Shown here piece after piece: positions 37,901-45,603 of a stretch of DNA of 64,000 nt. Below the pieces are notes generated by a model. That model ran no database searches and was not told where the DNA came from. It saw only the letters and a list, made by a program, of their open reading frames with translations. How positions within the stretch are numbered: the first letter of the stretch is position 1; the number at the start of each line of letters is the position of its first letter. The stretch spans positions 1 through 64,000 of the forward strand of contig CBDBEL010000004.1 in the NCBI GenBank assembly GCA_965204415.1, read 5' to 3'. The position numbers and the translations under genes were made by a program. This DNA is from Aldehydirespirator sp965204415 (GTDB lineage Bacteria > Actinomycetota > Acidimicrobiia > Acidimicrobiales > Aldehydirespiratoraceae).

Positions 37901-38319
37901 AGCAGGTTCACGCGCGGCAGTGTCAGCGCCTTGCGCAGCGGCTCCATCTGGTATGCGTCGATGGTGATCCCCGCCCGAAACGGTGCCTGGAACAGCCGCG
38001 AGTCGGTAGCCGTGGTGCAGTTCCACCGCAGAGTGTGGAGGTAGGCCGAGAACAACCGCGGCGAGTCGAGTCCCTTGGACGCCAGGTCGGCCCATCCTTC
38101 GTCACTGAGGATCCACCGGTCCGGCTCGTAGGCCCAGAGCACCTCCAGCGCTTGGCCTTGGTTGTCGTCGTCCACACAGGCCAGCAGGACTCTTGCCGAC
38201 TCTCCCGGCACGTTCGATTCAGTGACTCCCTCCACGATCCAGCGCCGCGACCGAACCTGCACCAACTCACCCACCTCAGGCAGGTGTTCAGGCAGCAGGG
38301 CGGGAGCGGCAGCCGTCAT
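34975..38319 (-). CDS. drmD: DISARM class 1 helicase DrmD (SNF2-like)
   Basis: 1114 residues of the SNF2/RapA type. Walker A is DDTGLGKTIEAG at residues 143-154, Walker B is LLILDEAHHAAP near 250, motif III is LFLSATPHNGH, and the C-terminal helicase domain has RVLIFTENREGTKRHL and ILIATDAAREGLNLQ followed by RIEQRNGRIDR. A long coiled-coil-like region covers the last 350 residues. DrmD defines class 1 DISARM together with DrmMI. ATG 38319 lies four bases after the stop of the short DUF4062 gene, and the drmD stop overlaps the drmMI start. Confidence 0.9.
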   Translation of the reverse strand: MTAAAPALLPEHLPEVGELVQVRSRRWIVEGVTESNVPGESARVLLACVDDDNQGQALEVLWAYEPDRWILSDEGWADLASKGLDSPRLFSAYLHTLRWNCTTATDSRLFQAPFRAGITIDAYQMEPLRKALTLPRVNLLIADDTGLGKTIEAGLIARELLLRRKARSIVVAAPPAMLEQWRGEMEERFGLVFEILDRAYVSRMRRERGFGVNPWRTHSRFLVSHNLLIDPAYTDPMREWLGEARAGSLLILDEAHHAAPSSGGRYGIETKITRAVRDLAHRFEHRLFLSATPHNGHSNSFSTLLELLDPYRFTRGVKVRTKTDLEPVMVRRIKEDLREIQGGFPKRNVVRIEIADLPDDAPELMLSKLLDEYRTARERRYAEETSRARFAAGLMVVGLQQRLLSSIEAFARSLRVHRETVQRHWDKAHEPESAASSGAVEPGVLDTADGQASGFLRPPDADDERGEWAPEEAEADEETQIRLIDAASTPAVDPEVAAWTIEQQLLDQMQKIAEDARHLPDAKTRRLIDWIRENQCPDLPAFGRPVPGPPPEWTDRRVLIFTENREGTKRHLKSILEQAIESSHRADERIEIIDGLTGRARRREVQRRFNADPGDEPLRILIATDAAREGLNLQAHCSDLFHFDLPWNPGRIEQRNGRIDRKLQPADVVNCHYFVLPQRVEDRVLEVLVTKTETIKRELGSLSQVIDDSVERRMLSAGIRHRDADALRGEIEAESLEEGRRRATEEEFAQARERSQELRAQIERCQDLLERSRRWAGFSPGPFRDAIDCSLELLDAPPLVEGTDDEGRAVWTFPPLEQRAATDPSWTSTLDSLREPRKLDQKVPEWRRDAPIRPVVFEDAGRLDEETVHLHLEQRVAQRLLSRFRAQGFIHHDLSRACLAQSRDSIPRVILLGRLSLYGRGAERLHEEIVPVAARWRDPASRDGPLRAYARDAETRTMDLLEESLNGRGRLPSEVVQHRLMASAAQDIEDLRPQLEPRAAEHAEVARRSLAQRGEREERALRDTLERHRGQVEAELARHERDYTQLLLDFQGQDARQLQEDTRQLDANIRHWRTRLTQFEQDLATEPARVREFYEVRVQRVEPVGLVYLWPETN

Positions 38320-38323
38320 CCCG

Positions 38324-38575
38324 TCACAGCCTCTGCCACTCCTCGTGCGTGGCCGACAGCCCGGAGGATTGTCGGGCGCCGTAAGCCGTGCCCATCACCA
38401 GAACGACCGCATCGCTCTGTCGCACGGCGGCCAGGCACGCCTGCTGGGAGGTGTCCGGCCGGGCACTCAGGGTCTCGGCCCGGACAACGTCGCCACCTAC
38501 GGAACGAACAGCGGCCGCGGCGGCCTCTCGGCGGTCGCCGTAGCCGTGCTCGACCGAGGCAATGAACGCTCTCAT
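38324..38575 (-). CDS. short DUF4062-domain protein heading the drmD operon
   Basis: 83 residues: MRAFIASVEHGYGDRREAA, then VVRAETLSARPDTSQQACLAAV and DAVVLVMGTAYGARQSSGLSATHEEW. This is the DUF4062 fold start (MRVFISSxxxG) and its conserved SATHxE end. The domain is normally the N-terminal module of larger proteins such as STAND ATPases, but here translation stops right after it, four bases ahead of drmD. It may be a complete one-domain partner or a truncated relic. Its role in DISARM is not known to me. Confidence 0.65.
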   Translation of the reverse strand: MRAFIASVEHGYGDRREAAAAAVRSVGGDVVRAETLSARPDTSQQACLAAVRQSDAVVLVMGTAYGARQSSGLSATHEEWQRL

Positions 38576-38778
38576 GGGTCTCAGTCTGGCATGTCAGGAA
38601 GACATCTCGTTTCTATCCGCCCTGCATCAGCCCACATTGTCAACGAATAATCTAAGCTGGGATAGCAGATGGTGTTGTCTAATATGCTATAGTGTTGTGT
38701 AGCCACCCGCCGGTGGCCTTGGAGCATCCGTCTGAGACGCCCCCGCATCTGCATCCGCCGACCGAAGGGGCACCGAAG

Positions 38779-39342
38779 ATGGCTCTAACCCACACCCAGC
38801 GCACCTCGATGTTCAACACTCTGACAGAAGTCATGGGACAGGACGACGCCGAGACCTTGATGCAACACCTCCCGCCCAGCGGCTGGGACAACGTTGCCAC
38901 CAAGGAAGATCTCCGGGCCGCGTTCGCCGAGACCAACTCGGCCATGGCCGAGGGGTTCGCCCAAGCCGCGGTCGAGCGGGCTGAGATCGTCAAGGTGACG
39001 GCTGAGAGGTTGGCAGAGGCCGCGGTTGAGCGAGCCGAGATCGCCAAGGCGATGACTGAGGGGCTGGCCCAGGCCGCGGTCGAGCGGGCTGAGATCGTCA
39101 AGGTGACGGCTGAGAGGTTGGCTGAGGCCGCGGTTGAGCGGGCTGAGATTGTCAAGGCGATGACTGAGGGGCTGGCCCAGGCCGCGGTTGAGCGAGCCGA
39201 GATCAAGGCCCAGGCTGCTACCGAACGAGCGGAGATCATCCGGCGGCAGGCATGGCATCTCTACATCGTGGTGTCGACCATCGTGGTGGCCAGCGTCTCG
39301 ATCTGGATCGCCCTACTCACCCAGCCCGGAGCGGGAGGTTGA
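38779..39342 (+). CDS. coiled-coil protein with 18-residue repeats and C-terminal membrane anchor
   Basis: 187 residues. A conserved head (QRTSMFNTLTEVMGQDDAETL, then WDNVATKEDLRAAF) resembles small actinobacterial coiled-coil proteins. Residues 62 onward are four and a half copies of an 18-residue repeat (QAAVERAEIVKVTAERLA), a heptad-poor amphipathic helix. The C-terminus has one membrane span (HLYIVVSTIVVASVSIWIAL). ATG 38779 fits the conserved head and has GAAGGGG upstream. It is divergent from the DISARM operon and has an AT-rich promoter region (38576-38778) between. Function unknown. Confidence 0.65.
   Translation: MALTHTQRTSMFNTLTEVMGQDDAETLMQHLPPSGWDNVATKEDLRAAFAETNSAMAEGFAQAAVERAEIVKVTAERLAEAAVERAEIAKAMTEGLAQAAVERAEIVKVTAERLAEAAVERAEIVKAMTEGLAQAAVERAEIKAQAATERAEIIRRQAWHLYIVVSTIVVASVSIWIALLTQPGAGG
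38962..39210 (+). repeat. in-gene tandem repeat, 54-bp unit
   Basis: Four full and one partial copies of a 54-bp unit encode the 18-residue helical repeat. Alternate copies are nearly identical, so a 108-bp super-unit has duplicated. The length is a multiple of three, so copy-number change would lengthen or shorten the coiled coil without breaking the frame. Confidence 0.8.
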
Positions 39343-39500
39343 GCCCGGCTGGCGAGAAGGAGTTCGGCCTTCTCGTTCCGCTGGGCGACGTCGACCCCAT
39401 CTGCGGGATGGTGACTGGAACGCCGTTCGACATGGCCCGCGACGGTGAGCGGATCCTTGGCGAAGCCGCCGACGCCCTGACAGTCGGCGGGCGCGGCTAG
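39339..39500 (+). CDS. possible small protein overlapping the coiled-coil gene
   Basis: A 53-codon frame starts at a TTG that overlaps the previous stop (TTGA) and reads EKEFGLLVPLGDVDPICGMV, then GTPFDMARDGERILGEAAD. The composition looks protein-like but there is no recognised family. Coupled translation with the preceding gene is plausible. Low confidence. Confidence 0.35.
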   Translation: MSPAGEKEFGLLVPLGDVDPICGMVTGTPFDMARDGERILGEAADALTVGGRG

Positions 39501-39531
39501 ATCGAGCCTCTCAGGCCAGCCTGACACCAGT

Positions 39532-42500
39532 TCAGCGGAAGTCGCGGCTGGGGAGGGTGGCGGGCAGGGACAGCGGCTGCAGGTGCTCGGCGATGATGTT
39601 GACCACGCCCTCGTGGCGCTCCAGGCGGCCCTTGACGGTGAGCGCCCTGGCAGTGAAGACGGGCTTGCGGAACCGGGCCTGGCAGCCCTTGGAAACGATC
39701 ACGTTGACCAGGCCGGTCTCGTCCTCGAGGTTGATGAACATGGTGCCCCCGGCGGTCATAGGACGCTGGCGGTGCGACACCGTGCCAGCCACCTTGACCC
39801 GGCCTGCCGGGTGAGTGTGCAGGTCCGCGGCGGTCACTACACCCGCGGCGTCCAACTCGGCCCGGTGGAAGCGGGTGGGGTGCCCATCAACGGCCACGCC
39901 GGTGGTCCACAGGTCGGCTGCGGACTGCTCCATGGGCGACATGGGCCGCAGTTTTGGCACCTTTGCCCCCGTGACTGCGCCGGGCAGGTGGTCTGCGCTT
40001 GACTGGGCCGCCGCGCCGGCCGTCCACAGGGCCTCGCGCCGGTCCAGGCCCAGCGAGTCGAACGCCCCGGCCGCAGCCAGCGCCTCCAGCACCGGCAGGT
40101 CCAGCGGCGGCAGCTGCCCGCCCTTCTCGCGTCCCGGCCCTTTGACTTGCCGCTGCCCCTCCGGTTGCTGGCCGTTCGCTGGCTGCTGCCCCTTCGGTTG
40201 CAGGCCGTTCGCTGACTGTTGCCCGTTCGACTGCCGGCCGGCGCTCTCGGCCTGTTCACCAGTGACTCGGCGCTCGGACATGGCCCGCACCAGGTGCTCC
40301 ATGGACTCGTAGGGGGCGTCGGCGGCTATGGCCGCGGCCAGCTCGGGGCCCACGCCCCGCACCGACGACAGGCCCAGGCGCACCGCGGTCCCGCCCGTCG
40401 AGGCCTCGCACGGCTCCAGCACGGCCGCGTCGGCCGACAGGTTCACGTCGGGGCCGCGCACCACCACGTCGTGGCGGCGGGCGTCCTGGCACAGCGAGTG
40501 GGGCGAGTAGAAGCCCATCGGCTGGGCGTTCAGCAGCGCCGTGCAGAACGCGGCCGGATAGTGCCGCTTGATCCACGCCGAGGCGTACACCAGGTAGGCG
40601 AACGACACCGAGTGGCTCTCGGGGAACCCGTACGTGGCGAAGGCCACCATTTTCTGCCAGATCTGCTCGGTGACCGCGGCGTCGATGCCTCGGGCGGCTG
40701 TCCCCGCGAAGAACCGGTCCCGCAGCCGGTCCATGCGCTCCACCGAGCGCTTGGCCCCCATGGCCCGGCGCAGCTCGTCGGACTCGGCGGGGGTGAACCC
40801 GGCCGCGTCGATGGCCATCTGCATGAGCTGCTCCTGGAACAGCGGCACCCCCAGCGTCTTGGCCAGCGACCGCTCCAGCAGCGGATGCAGGTAGGTGACC
40901 GGCTCGACGCCGTTGCGGCGCCGGATGTAGGGGTGCACCGAGCCGCCCTGGATCGGGCCGGGCCGGATCAGGGCCACCTCCACCACCAGGTCGTAGAAGC
41001 AGCGGGGCCGCAGGCGGGGCAGGGTGGCCATCTGAGCCCTCGACTCCACCTGGAACACGCCCACCGAGTCGGCCTCGCACAGCATGTCGTACACGGCCCG
41101 ATCCTGGGGCAGCGCGGCCAGGTCGATGCGCTCGCCGTGGGCCGAGGCCACCAGGTCCACCGCATAGTGCAGCGCGGAGAGCATCCCCAGCCCCAGCAGG
41201 TCGAACTTCACCAGGCCCACCGCCGCGCAGTCGTCCTTGTCCCATTGCAGCACCGACCGGTCGGCCATCGACGCCCACTCCACCGGGCACACCTCGGCGA
41301 TGGGCCGGTCGCAGATCACCATCCCGCCCGAGTGGATGCCCAGATGCCGGGGCCCTCCCTCGGCCCCCGCGGCCAGGCCCAGCACGTCGGCGGGAATGGT
41401 CCCGGGGTCGCCGGTCCCGTCACCGTCGGAGGCGGCGGCGGCCAGCTCGCCCAGGCCGCCGTAGCGGTCCAGCGACTTGGCCCAGGCGTCCTGGCGGGCG
41501 GGCGGATGCCCCAGCGCCTTGGCCGCGTCGCGCACCGCGGAGCGTCCCCGGTAGGTGATCACGTTGGCCACCTGGGCGGTGCGGTCCCGGCCGTAGCGGC
41601 CGTACACGTACTGGATCACCTCCTCGCGCCGGTCGCTCTCGATGTCGATGTCGATGTCGGGAGGGCCGTCGCGCTCGGGCGACAGGAACCGCTCGAACAG
41701 CAGCCCCAGCGCCACCGAGTCGACGTTGGTGATGCCCAGCACGTAGCACACCGCCGAGTTGGCGGCCGACCCCCGGCCCTGGCAGTAGATGTCGCGGCTG
41801 CGGCAGAACGACGTGATGTCCCACACCACCAGGAAGTAGCCCGCAAATCCGAGCTGCTCGATCATGTCCAGCTCGTGGCTGATCTGGCGCCAGGCGCCAG
41901 GCACCCGCTCGGCCTCCGGCGGCCCGTAGCGGGCCAGGGCGCCCTCGGTGGCGAGACGGCGCAGGTAGGCGGCCTCGTCGAGGCCGTCGGGGCACGGGTA
42001 CGGCGGCAGCTCCGGGGCCACCAGCGACAGGCTGAACGCGCACTCGCGCCCCAGGCGGGCCGCGGCCTCCACCGCGCCGGGGTAGCGGGCGAAGCGCCGG
42101 GCCTGCTCGGCGCCGGAGCGCAGGTGGGCCCCGCCCCAGGCGTCGAGCCAGCCGTCGTGGTCGTCGAGGCCGCGCCGGTCGCCGACCGCGGCCAGGGAGT
42201 CGGCCAGGCGCCGGTCGGCGGGCGCGGCGTAGCGCACCGCGTTGGTGCACACCGGCTGTGCTCCGTGGCGCACCCCGAGCTCGGCCAGGGCGTCGTTGCG
42301 GTGGCTGTCCAGCGGGTCGCCGTGGTCCCACAGCTCCACGAACACGTTGCCGGCGCCGGCCGCGCCGATCAGCCGGCCGAGTTCGGCGGCCGCAGCCCTC
42401 GGCCCGTGCTCGACCAGCGCCGAGGGAACCGCGCCGCTGTGGGTCCCGGTGAGGATCGCCCACCGGTCGCGGTGAGCGGCCGCGGCCTCCAGGAACCCCT

Positions 42501-43059
42501 CCGTCGATAGCCGGGGCTCGCCCTTGCGCCCGGCCATGTGGGCCTGGCTTATGAGCGTCCCCAGCGCTGCGTACCCGGCCGCGTCGCGGGCCAGCACCAC
42601 CACCGAACGGCTCTGCTGGCGCTTATCGGACGGAAGGACGGAGCCCGACCGCCGGGACGAGCGGGGCGCATCGAGGGTGAGTTCGGCTCCGAACACTGTG
42701 GGCAGGCCAGCCTCGGCGGCGGCCTCGGCGAAGCGCACCACCCCGTAGAAGCCGTCCCGGTCGGTGATCGCGAGTGCGTCGAGCCCGAGCCGGGCGGCTT
42801 CGGCCACCAGCTCGTCGGGGTTCGACGAGCCGTCCATGAAGCTGAACCGCGAGCGCGCGTGCAGTTCCGCATACGGCACCCAGCGCAGCCCGGACTCCCG
42901 GCCGGCTTGGCTGCGAGGGAGGCTCCGGACCGCGCTGGTCGGGCCGGAGGGCGCGCCGGCCCCCGGCCGGTTCCCGTTCGACCATGGTGACGCGTCCGCC
43001 CGGTCCGACAGGCGCCGCTCCAGCTCCCGCCAGGGAATGATCGGGTTGTCGAACCCCAT
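39532..43059 (-). CDS. dnaE2: error-prone DNA polymerase DnaE2
   Basis: 1175 residues. The PHP domain begins YAELHARSRFSFMDGSSNP near residue 63, the polymerase catalytic acidic motif is GPPDIDIDIESDRREEVIQ, the third Asp lies in QWDKDDCAAVGLVKFDLLG, and the C-terminal OB domain has VAGTVSHRQRPMTAGGTMF. An unusual Gln/Gly/Asn-rich insertion lies near residues 933-983. DnaE2 carries out translesion synthesis after DNA damage together with ImuA' and ImuB, encoded 1-3.5 kb upstream on the same strand. A LexA box starts 18 bases upstream of the ATG, so SOS induction is expected. Confidence 0.93.
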   Translation of the reverse strand: MGFDNPIIPWRELERRLSDRADASPWSNGNRPGAGAPSGPTSAVRSLPRSQAGRESGLRWVPYAELHARSRFSFMDGSSNPDELVAEAARLGLDALAITDRDGFYGVVRFAEAAAEAGLPTVFGAELTLDAPRSSRRSGSVLPSDKRQQSRSVVVLARDAAGYAALGTLISQAHMAGRKGEPRLSTEGFLEAAAAHRDRWAILTGTHSGAVPSALVEHGPRAAAAELGRLIGAAGAGNVFVELWDHGDPLDSHRNDALAELGVRHGAQPVCTNAVRYAAPADRRLADSLAAVGDRRGLDDHDGWLDAWGGAHLRSGAEQARRFARYPGAVEAAARLGRECAFSLSLVAPELPPYPCPDGLDEAAYLRRLATEGALARYGPPEAERVPGAWRQISHELDMIEQLGFAGYFLVVWDITSFCRSRDIYCQGRGSAANSAVCYVLGITNVDSVALGLLFERFLSPERDGPPDIDIDIESDRREEVIQYVYGRYGRDRTAQVANVITYRGRSAVRDAAKALGHPPARQDAWAKSLDRYGGLGELAAAASDGDGTGDPGTIPADVLGLAAGAEGGPRHLGIHSGGMVICDRPIAEVCPVEWASMADRSVLQWDKDDCAAVGLVKFDLLGLGMLSALHYAVDLVASAHGERIDLAALPQDRAVYDMLCEADSVGVFQVESRAQMATLPRLRPRCFYDLVVEVALIRPGPIQGGSVHPYIRRRNGVEPVTYLHPLLERSLAKTLGVPLFQEQLMQMAIDAAGFTPAESDELRRAMGAKRSVERMDRLRDRFFAGTAARGIDAAVTEQIWQKMVAFATYGFPESHSVSFAYLVYASAWIKRHYPAAFCTALLNAQPMGFYSPHSLCQDARRHDVVVRGPDVNLSADAAVLEPCEASTGGTAVRLGLSSVRGVGPELAAAIAADAPYESMEHLVRAMSERRVTGEQAESAGRQSNGQQSANGLQPKGQQPANGQQPEGQRQVKGPGREKGGQLPPLDLPVLEALAAAGAFDSLGLDRREALWTAGAAAQSSADHLPGAVTGAKVPKLRPMSPMEQSAADLWTTGVAVDGHPTRFHRAELDAAGVVTAADLHTHPAGRVKVAGTVSHRQRPMTAGGTMFINLEDETGLVNVIVSKGCQARFRKPVFTARALTVKGRLERHEGVVNIIAEHLQPLSLPATLPSRDFR

Positions 43060-43076
43060 CCCCGGACCCTAACGGG

Positions 43077-43093
43077 TACAAACATATGTTCGC
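43077..43093 (-). promoter_or_regulatory. LexA (SOS) box of dnaE2
   Basis: On the minus strand GCGAACATATGTTTGTA fits the actinobacterial SOS box CGAAC-N4-GTTYG. It matches the box before imuA' at 16 of 17 positions and lies just upstream of the dnaE2 start. Confidence 0.8.
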
Positions 43094-43200
43094 TACTCGG
43101 CCCGGATTGTCGATCTCTTCGATTATTCAGTTATATTTGAGATATATCGATATATTTGGTGTTTGAATGTTCGGGTTCGACCATAAGCGAGAGGAAGCGG

Positions 43201-43457
43201 ATGGCAGAGTTTGAGAGAGCTCAGGCGATGATCGCGAGGTGGCGAAGGAACCAGACGGGCGTGCGCTTCTCGGACTTGGCCAAGGTGTGTCGCCTATACT
43301 TCGGGGAGCCTCGCCGCAAGGGCAGCCATCTCATCTATCAACACCTTGGCAGAGAATGCCGATAGTGAACATCCAGGAACACGACGGGGAGGCGAAGCCC
43401 TACCAGGTTCGCCAAGTGTTGCTCGCGATATACCTCAAGGAGGCCGAAGATGGATGA
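43201..43457 (+). pseudogene. hicA: HicA-like toxin gene with a frameshift
   Basis: The first frame reads MAEFERAQAMIARWRR, NVRFSDL-like VRFSDLAKVCRLYFG and RRKGSHLIYQ, including the conserved Gly-Ser-His active-site region of HicA. It then hits TAG. The rest of HicA continues in the +1-shifted frame: TPWQRMPIVNIQEHDG and AKPYQVRQVLLAIYL, ending in TGA at 43455-43457. Restoring one A at CAA-CACC near 43342 gives a normal reading through. The upstream GAGAGGAAG ribosome site is intact. It overlaps the following HicB-like gene. Sequencing error is possible. Confidence 0.75.
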
Positions 43458-43701
43458 TCCCAGCTACGAGTACCGAGTCTCTTGGTCCGACTGCAATGAT
43501 GCCTGGGTGGGCCGATGCGACGGCTTCTTGCTGGTGAGCCATTTGGCTCCTACGAGAGTCGAGGCTCTGGACGGCATTCGATCCCTAGTGGCTGACATCG
43601 TGGCCGACCTGCGGACCCGTGGCGAGCCGCTGCCTCCCCCAGTGCCCTGGGAATGGCACGACGCTGCGCAGCTTGATGCGTCGGCTGCTTGGAGCAGCTG
43701 A
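43450..43701 (+). CDS. hicB: HicB-like antitoxin, C-terminally altered
   Basis: 83 residues: YEYRVSWSDCNDAWVGRCDGF, then LAPTRVEALDGIRSLVADIVADL, the partial RNase H-like fold of HicB antitoxins. The usual C-terminal ribbon-helix-helix or HTH part (RRYSGRFVVRVP-type) is absent and replaced by a short Trp/Ala tail. It would neutralise HicA and bind its own promoter, but both this lost domain and the broken hicA suggest a decaying module. Its ATG overlaps the hicA stop. Confidence 0.65.
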   Translation: MDDPSYEYRVSWSDCNDAWVGRCDGFLLVSHLAPTRVEALDGIRSLVADIVADLRTRGEPLPPPVPWEWHDAAQLDASAAWSS

Positions 43702-43754
43702 CCGCCAGACTGCTCGGTCAGTCGGGGCCGTTCGTGTCGTCCAGGCAGATGCTT

Positions 43755-43937
43755 TGACGGCAGCGGGCGCCCCTTGTCCTCATATATCTCTATTACGGCG
43801 GCGAAGGCATCCTCGGCGTTAGCCAGGGCCTCGGACACCGTGTCGCCCTCAGTGATCAGTTCCGGCAGCAGAGGGGACGTAACGGTGTAGCCCCCCTCGG
43901 GCTGCGGGTCCAAGACCAGGGGTATTCTGGCGATCAC
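43755..43937 (-). pseudogene. hicB: second HicB-like antitoxin fragment, opposite strand
   Basis: From a GTG at 43937 with a strong GGGAGGTGA site the frame reads VIARIPLVLDPQPEGGYTVT, PLLPELITEGDTVSEALANA and EDAFAAVIEIYEDKGRPLP, a clear HicB N-terminal domain. After about residue 61 the frame runs on antisense to the other hicB and no longer resembles HicB, stopping at 43464. No partner hicA is present. It is best read as a truncated second module joined tail to tail with the first. Confidence 0.65.
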
Positions 43938-44091
43938 CGGTCACCTCCCAGCACTTCGGTTCATCGGCGTCACCGGGTACGCCAGTGTAGTCGGCGTCAA
44001 CGGTCGCCAAATGGGGTGCTGCCCAGCTCAGGCATGACAAGGTTCACGAGGGCCCTCCATGCTCTTGTCACGGCCCGAGTGCCCGCGCGGG

Positions 44092-45603
44092 TCAGTCGTA
44101 GGTGGCTTCGCGCTGCCAGCGGCCGGACTCCAGCACGCAGAGGTGGGCCGAGCCGTCGTCGAGGACCAGCTGGAAGCGGGCCTGGCGGCGACGGGCGGAG
44201 GGGCGCCACCAGCGCTCGTCCAGCGGCCACGGCCCGGCCCATGCGACGACCGTTCGACACCCGTCCCTCGAATCTGTTACTTGCCACGGCGCCGCGCTCA
44301 CTTCGCCCCGCCCGCTGACGGTGACGGTGCGGCCCTCGCGGTCGGTGACCGCGACCGGCTCGGGCCTGGCCAGCACCACCGCGGGCTGGGGCGACGGCAG
44401 CCGTCCGGGCCACGGAGCGTCTGCGGCCTCGGTCGCCTTGCCCGCCTTGGCCCTCCTGGCCGGCTGGCGTCCTCTGCCCTTGCCCTTGTCAGCGGTGGTT
44501 GCCGAAGGGTTCTGAGTGACGCCGACATCCGCGGCGGCGTGCAGCGGCGCCCGGCGGCCGGTGTCGGCGGGGCGGCGCCCGCCGGCCAGCCGGGGCACGG
44601 TCACCGCTTCGGCGCCCAACAGGCCCTGCACCCGGGCCAGTGCCTTGGCCGCCCGCTCGTCGGCCTCGCTCCTCTCTCCCCACATCCCCAGCTGGCGGCC
44701 GTCGGCAGCCGCCACCGCGCAGGGCGTGATCCGGATGAGGGTCACCGGGCCGGTGGGGCGCTCGGGCGACCGGTACCAGCCCTCGAGCTGCCAGCGGACC
44801 CGGTCGACGATGTCGGCTGCGCTGAAGCGGAGTTCGTGGCGCCAGCGGCGGCTGGTGGCATGACCGCTGTCGGCCTCTGCGGTGATGCCGATGCTCACGC
44901 AGTCCAGGCCGTCGCGGGCCAGCCGGGACACCATGCCGTCGGCCAGCGCCCTGGCCATGAACGCCACCGTCTCGATCCTGTCGGCGGGCGGGTCGATCTC
45001 GGCCTCCACGCCCGCATCCTCACCGGCGGCCTCGGCCTGCAGCGGGCGGTCGTCGAGCCCGCGGGCCAGGCGGTGGGCCAGCAGTCCCGGCCGGCCGAAG
45101 CGGCCCATCACGTCGGCCTCGTCCAGCGCGGCCAGATCGCCCAGCGACCGGATCCCTAACCGCCACAGCACGTCGAGCAGCGCCTGGGTGCCGTCCTCGT
45201 CGGTATGCAGCGGTGAGACCGGATCGGCCAGTGAGATCAGGGGCAGCCCGGCCAGGAACTGGCGGCCCTGCCCGGGCGGCACCACCGACACGGCCGGGGG
45301 AGTGGCCGCCCGGGCGGCGAGACCGGCCGCGAAGAGGCCGTCGGCCACGCCCATGCCGGCTCCCGATGCTGCCGGGACCGCGTCGGCGACTGCCCTGGCG
45401 ACGAGTCCGGTCAGGGCCTGCTCGCCCCCGAAGTAGCGCGACGGCCCCCTCGCTGCGAACGCGTGCAGTCCGGGACGCAGCGCCTCGGACAGGGGAGTGA
45501 ACTGCTCCAGCGCCGCGGCCACCGGCTCGATGTCGCGAGGGTCGGGGCCTTCGAGGCGCACCACCACCATCCGCTCGGGCCGCGCCGGGGTCGTCGCATC
45601 CAT
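44092..45603 (-). CDS. imuB: ImuB, Y-family polymerase-like mutasome protein
   Basis: About 503 residues of the ImuB type: MVVVRLEGPDPRDIEPVAAAL near the start, little-finger and polymerase-fold segments such as LWRLGIRSLGDLAALDEADV, GRRPADTGRR and the C-terminal WRPSARRRQARFQLVL region. ImuB keeps a Y-family fold without the catalytic acids and links DnaE2 to the sliding clamp. The chosen ATG 45603 is the last of four copies of the same start region (see the repeat at 45585-45806). Longer frames only read into that repeat. It is in one unit with imuA'. Confidence 0.87.
   Translation of the reverse strand: MDATTPARPERMVVVRLEGPDPRDIEPVAAALEQFTPLSEALRPGLHAFAARGPSRYFGGEQALTGLVARAVADAVPAASGAGMGVADGLFAAGLAARAATPPAVSVVPPGQGRQFLAGLPLISLADPVSPLHTDEDGTQALLDVLWRLGIRSLGDLAALDEADVMGRFGRPGLLAHRLARGLDDRPLQAEAAGEDAGVEAEIDPPADRIETVAFMARALADGMVSRLARDGLDCVSIGITAEADSGHATSRRWRHELRFSAADIVDRVRWQLEGWYRSPERPTGPVTLIRITPCAVAAADGRQLGMWGERSEADERAAKALARVQGLLGAEAVTVPRLAGGRRPADTGRRAPLHAAADVGVTQNPSATTADKGKGRGRQPARRAKAGKATEAADAPWPGRLPSPQPAVVLARPEPVAVTDREGRTVTVSGRGEVSAAPWQVTDSRDGCRTVVAWAGPWPLDERWWRPSARRRQARFQLVLDDGSAHLCVLESGRWQREATYD

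Noticed and set aside
38324..38330. Stop of the DUF4062 gene as a second recoded UGA
   Set aside because: Translation beyond it gives no DUF4062-like continuation and no SECIS-like hairpin; drmD starts at once.
40219..42510. 763-codon open frame antisense to dnaE2
   Set aside because: Low-complexity His/Val/Gly composition and no family; dnaE2 on the other strand is well supported.
43342..43365. TAG in hicA as a recoded codon
   Set aside because: The continuation homologous to HicA is in a different frame, so a base deletion explains it better.
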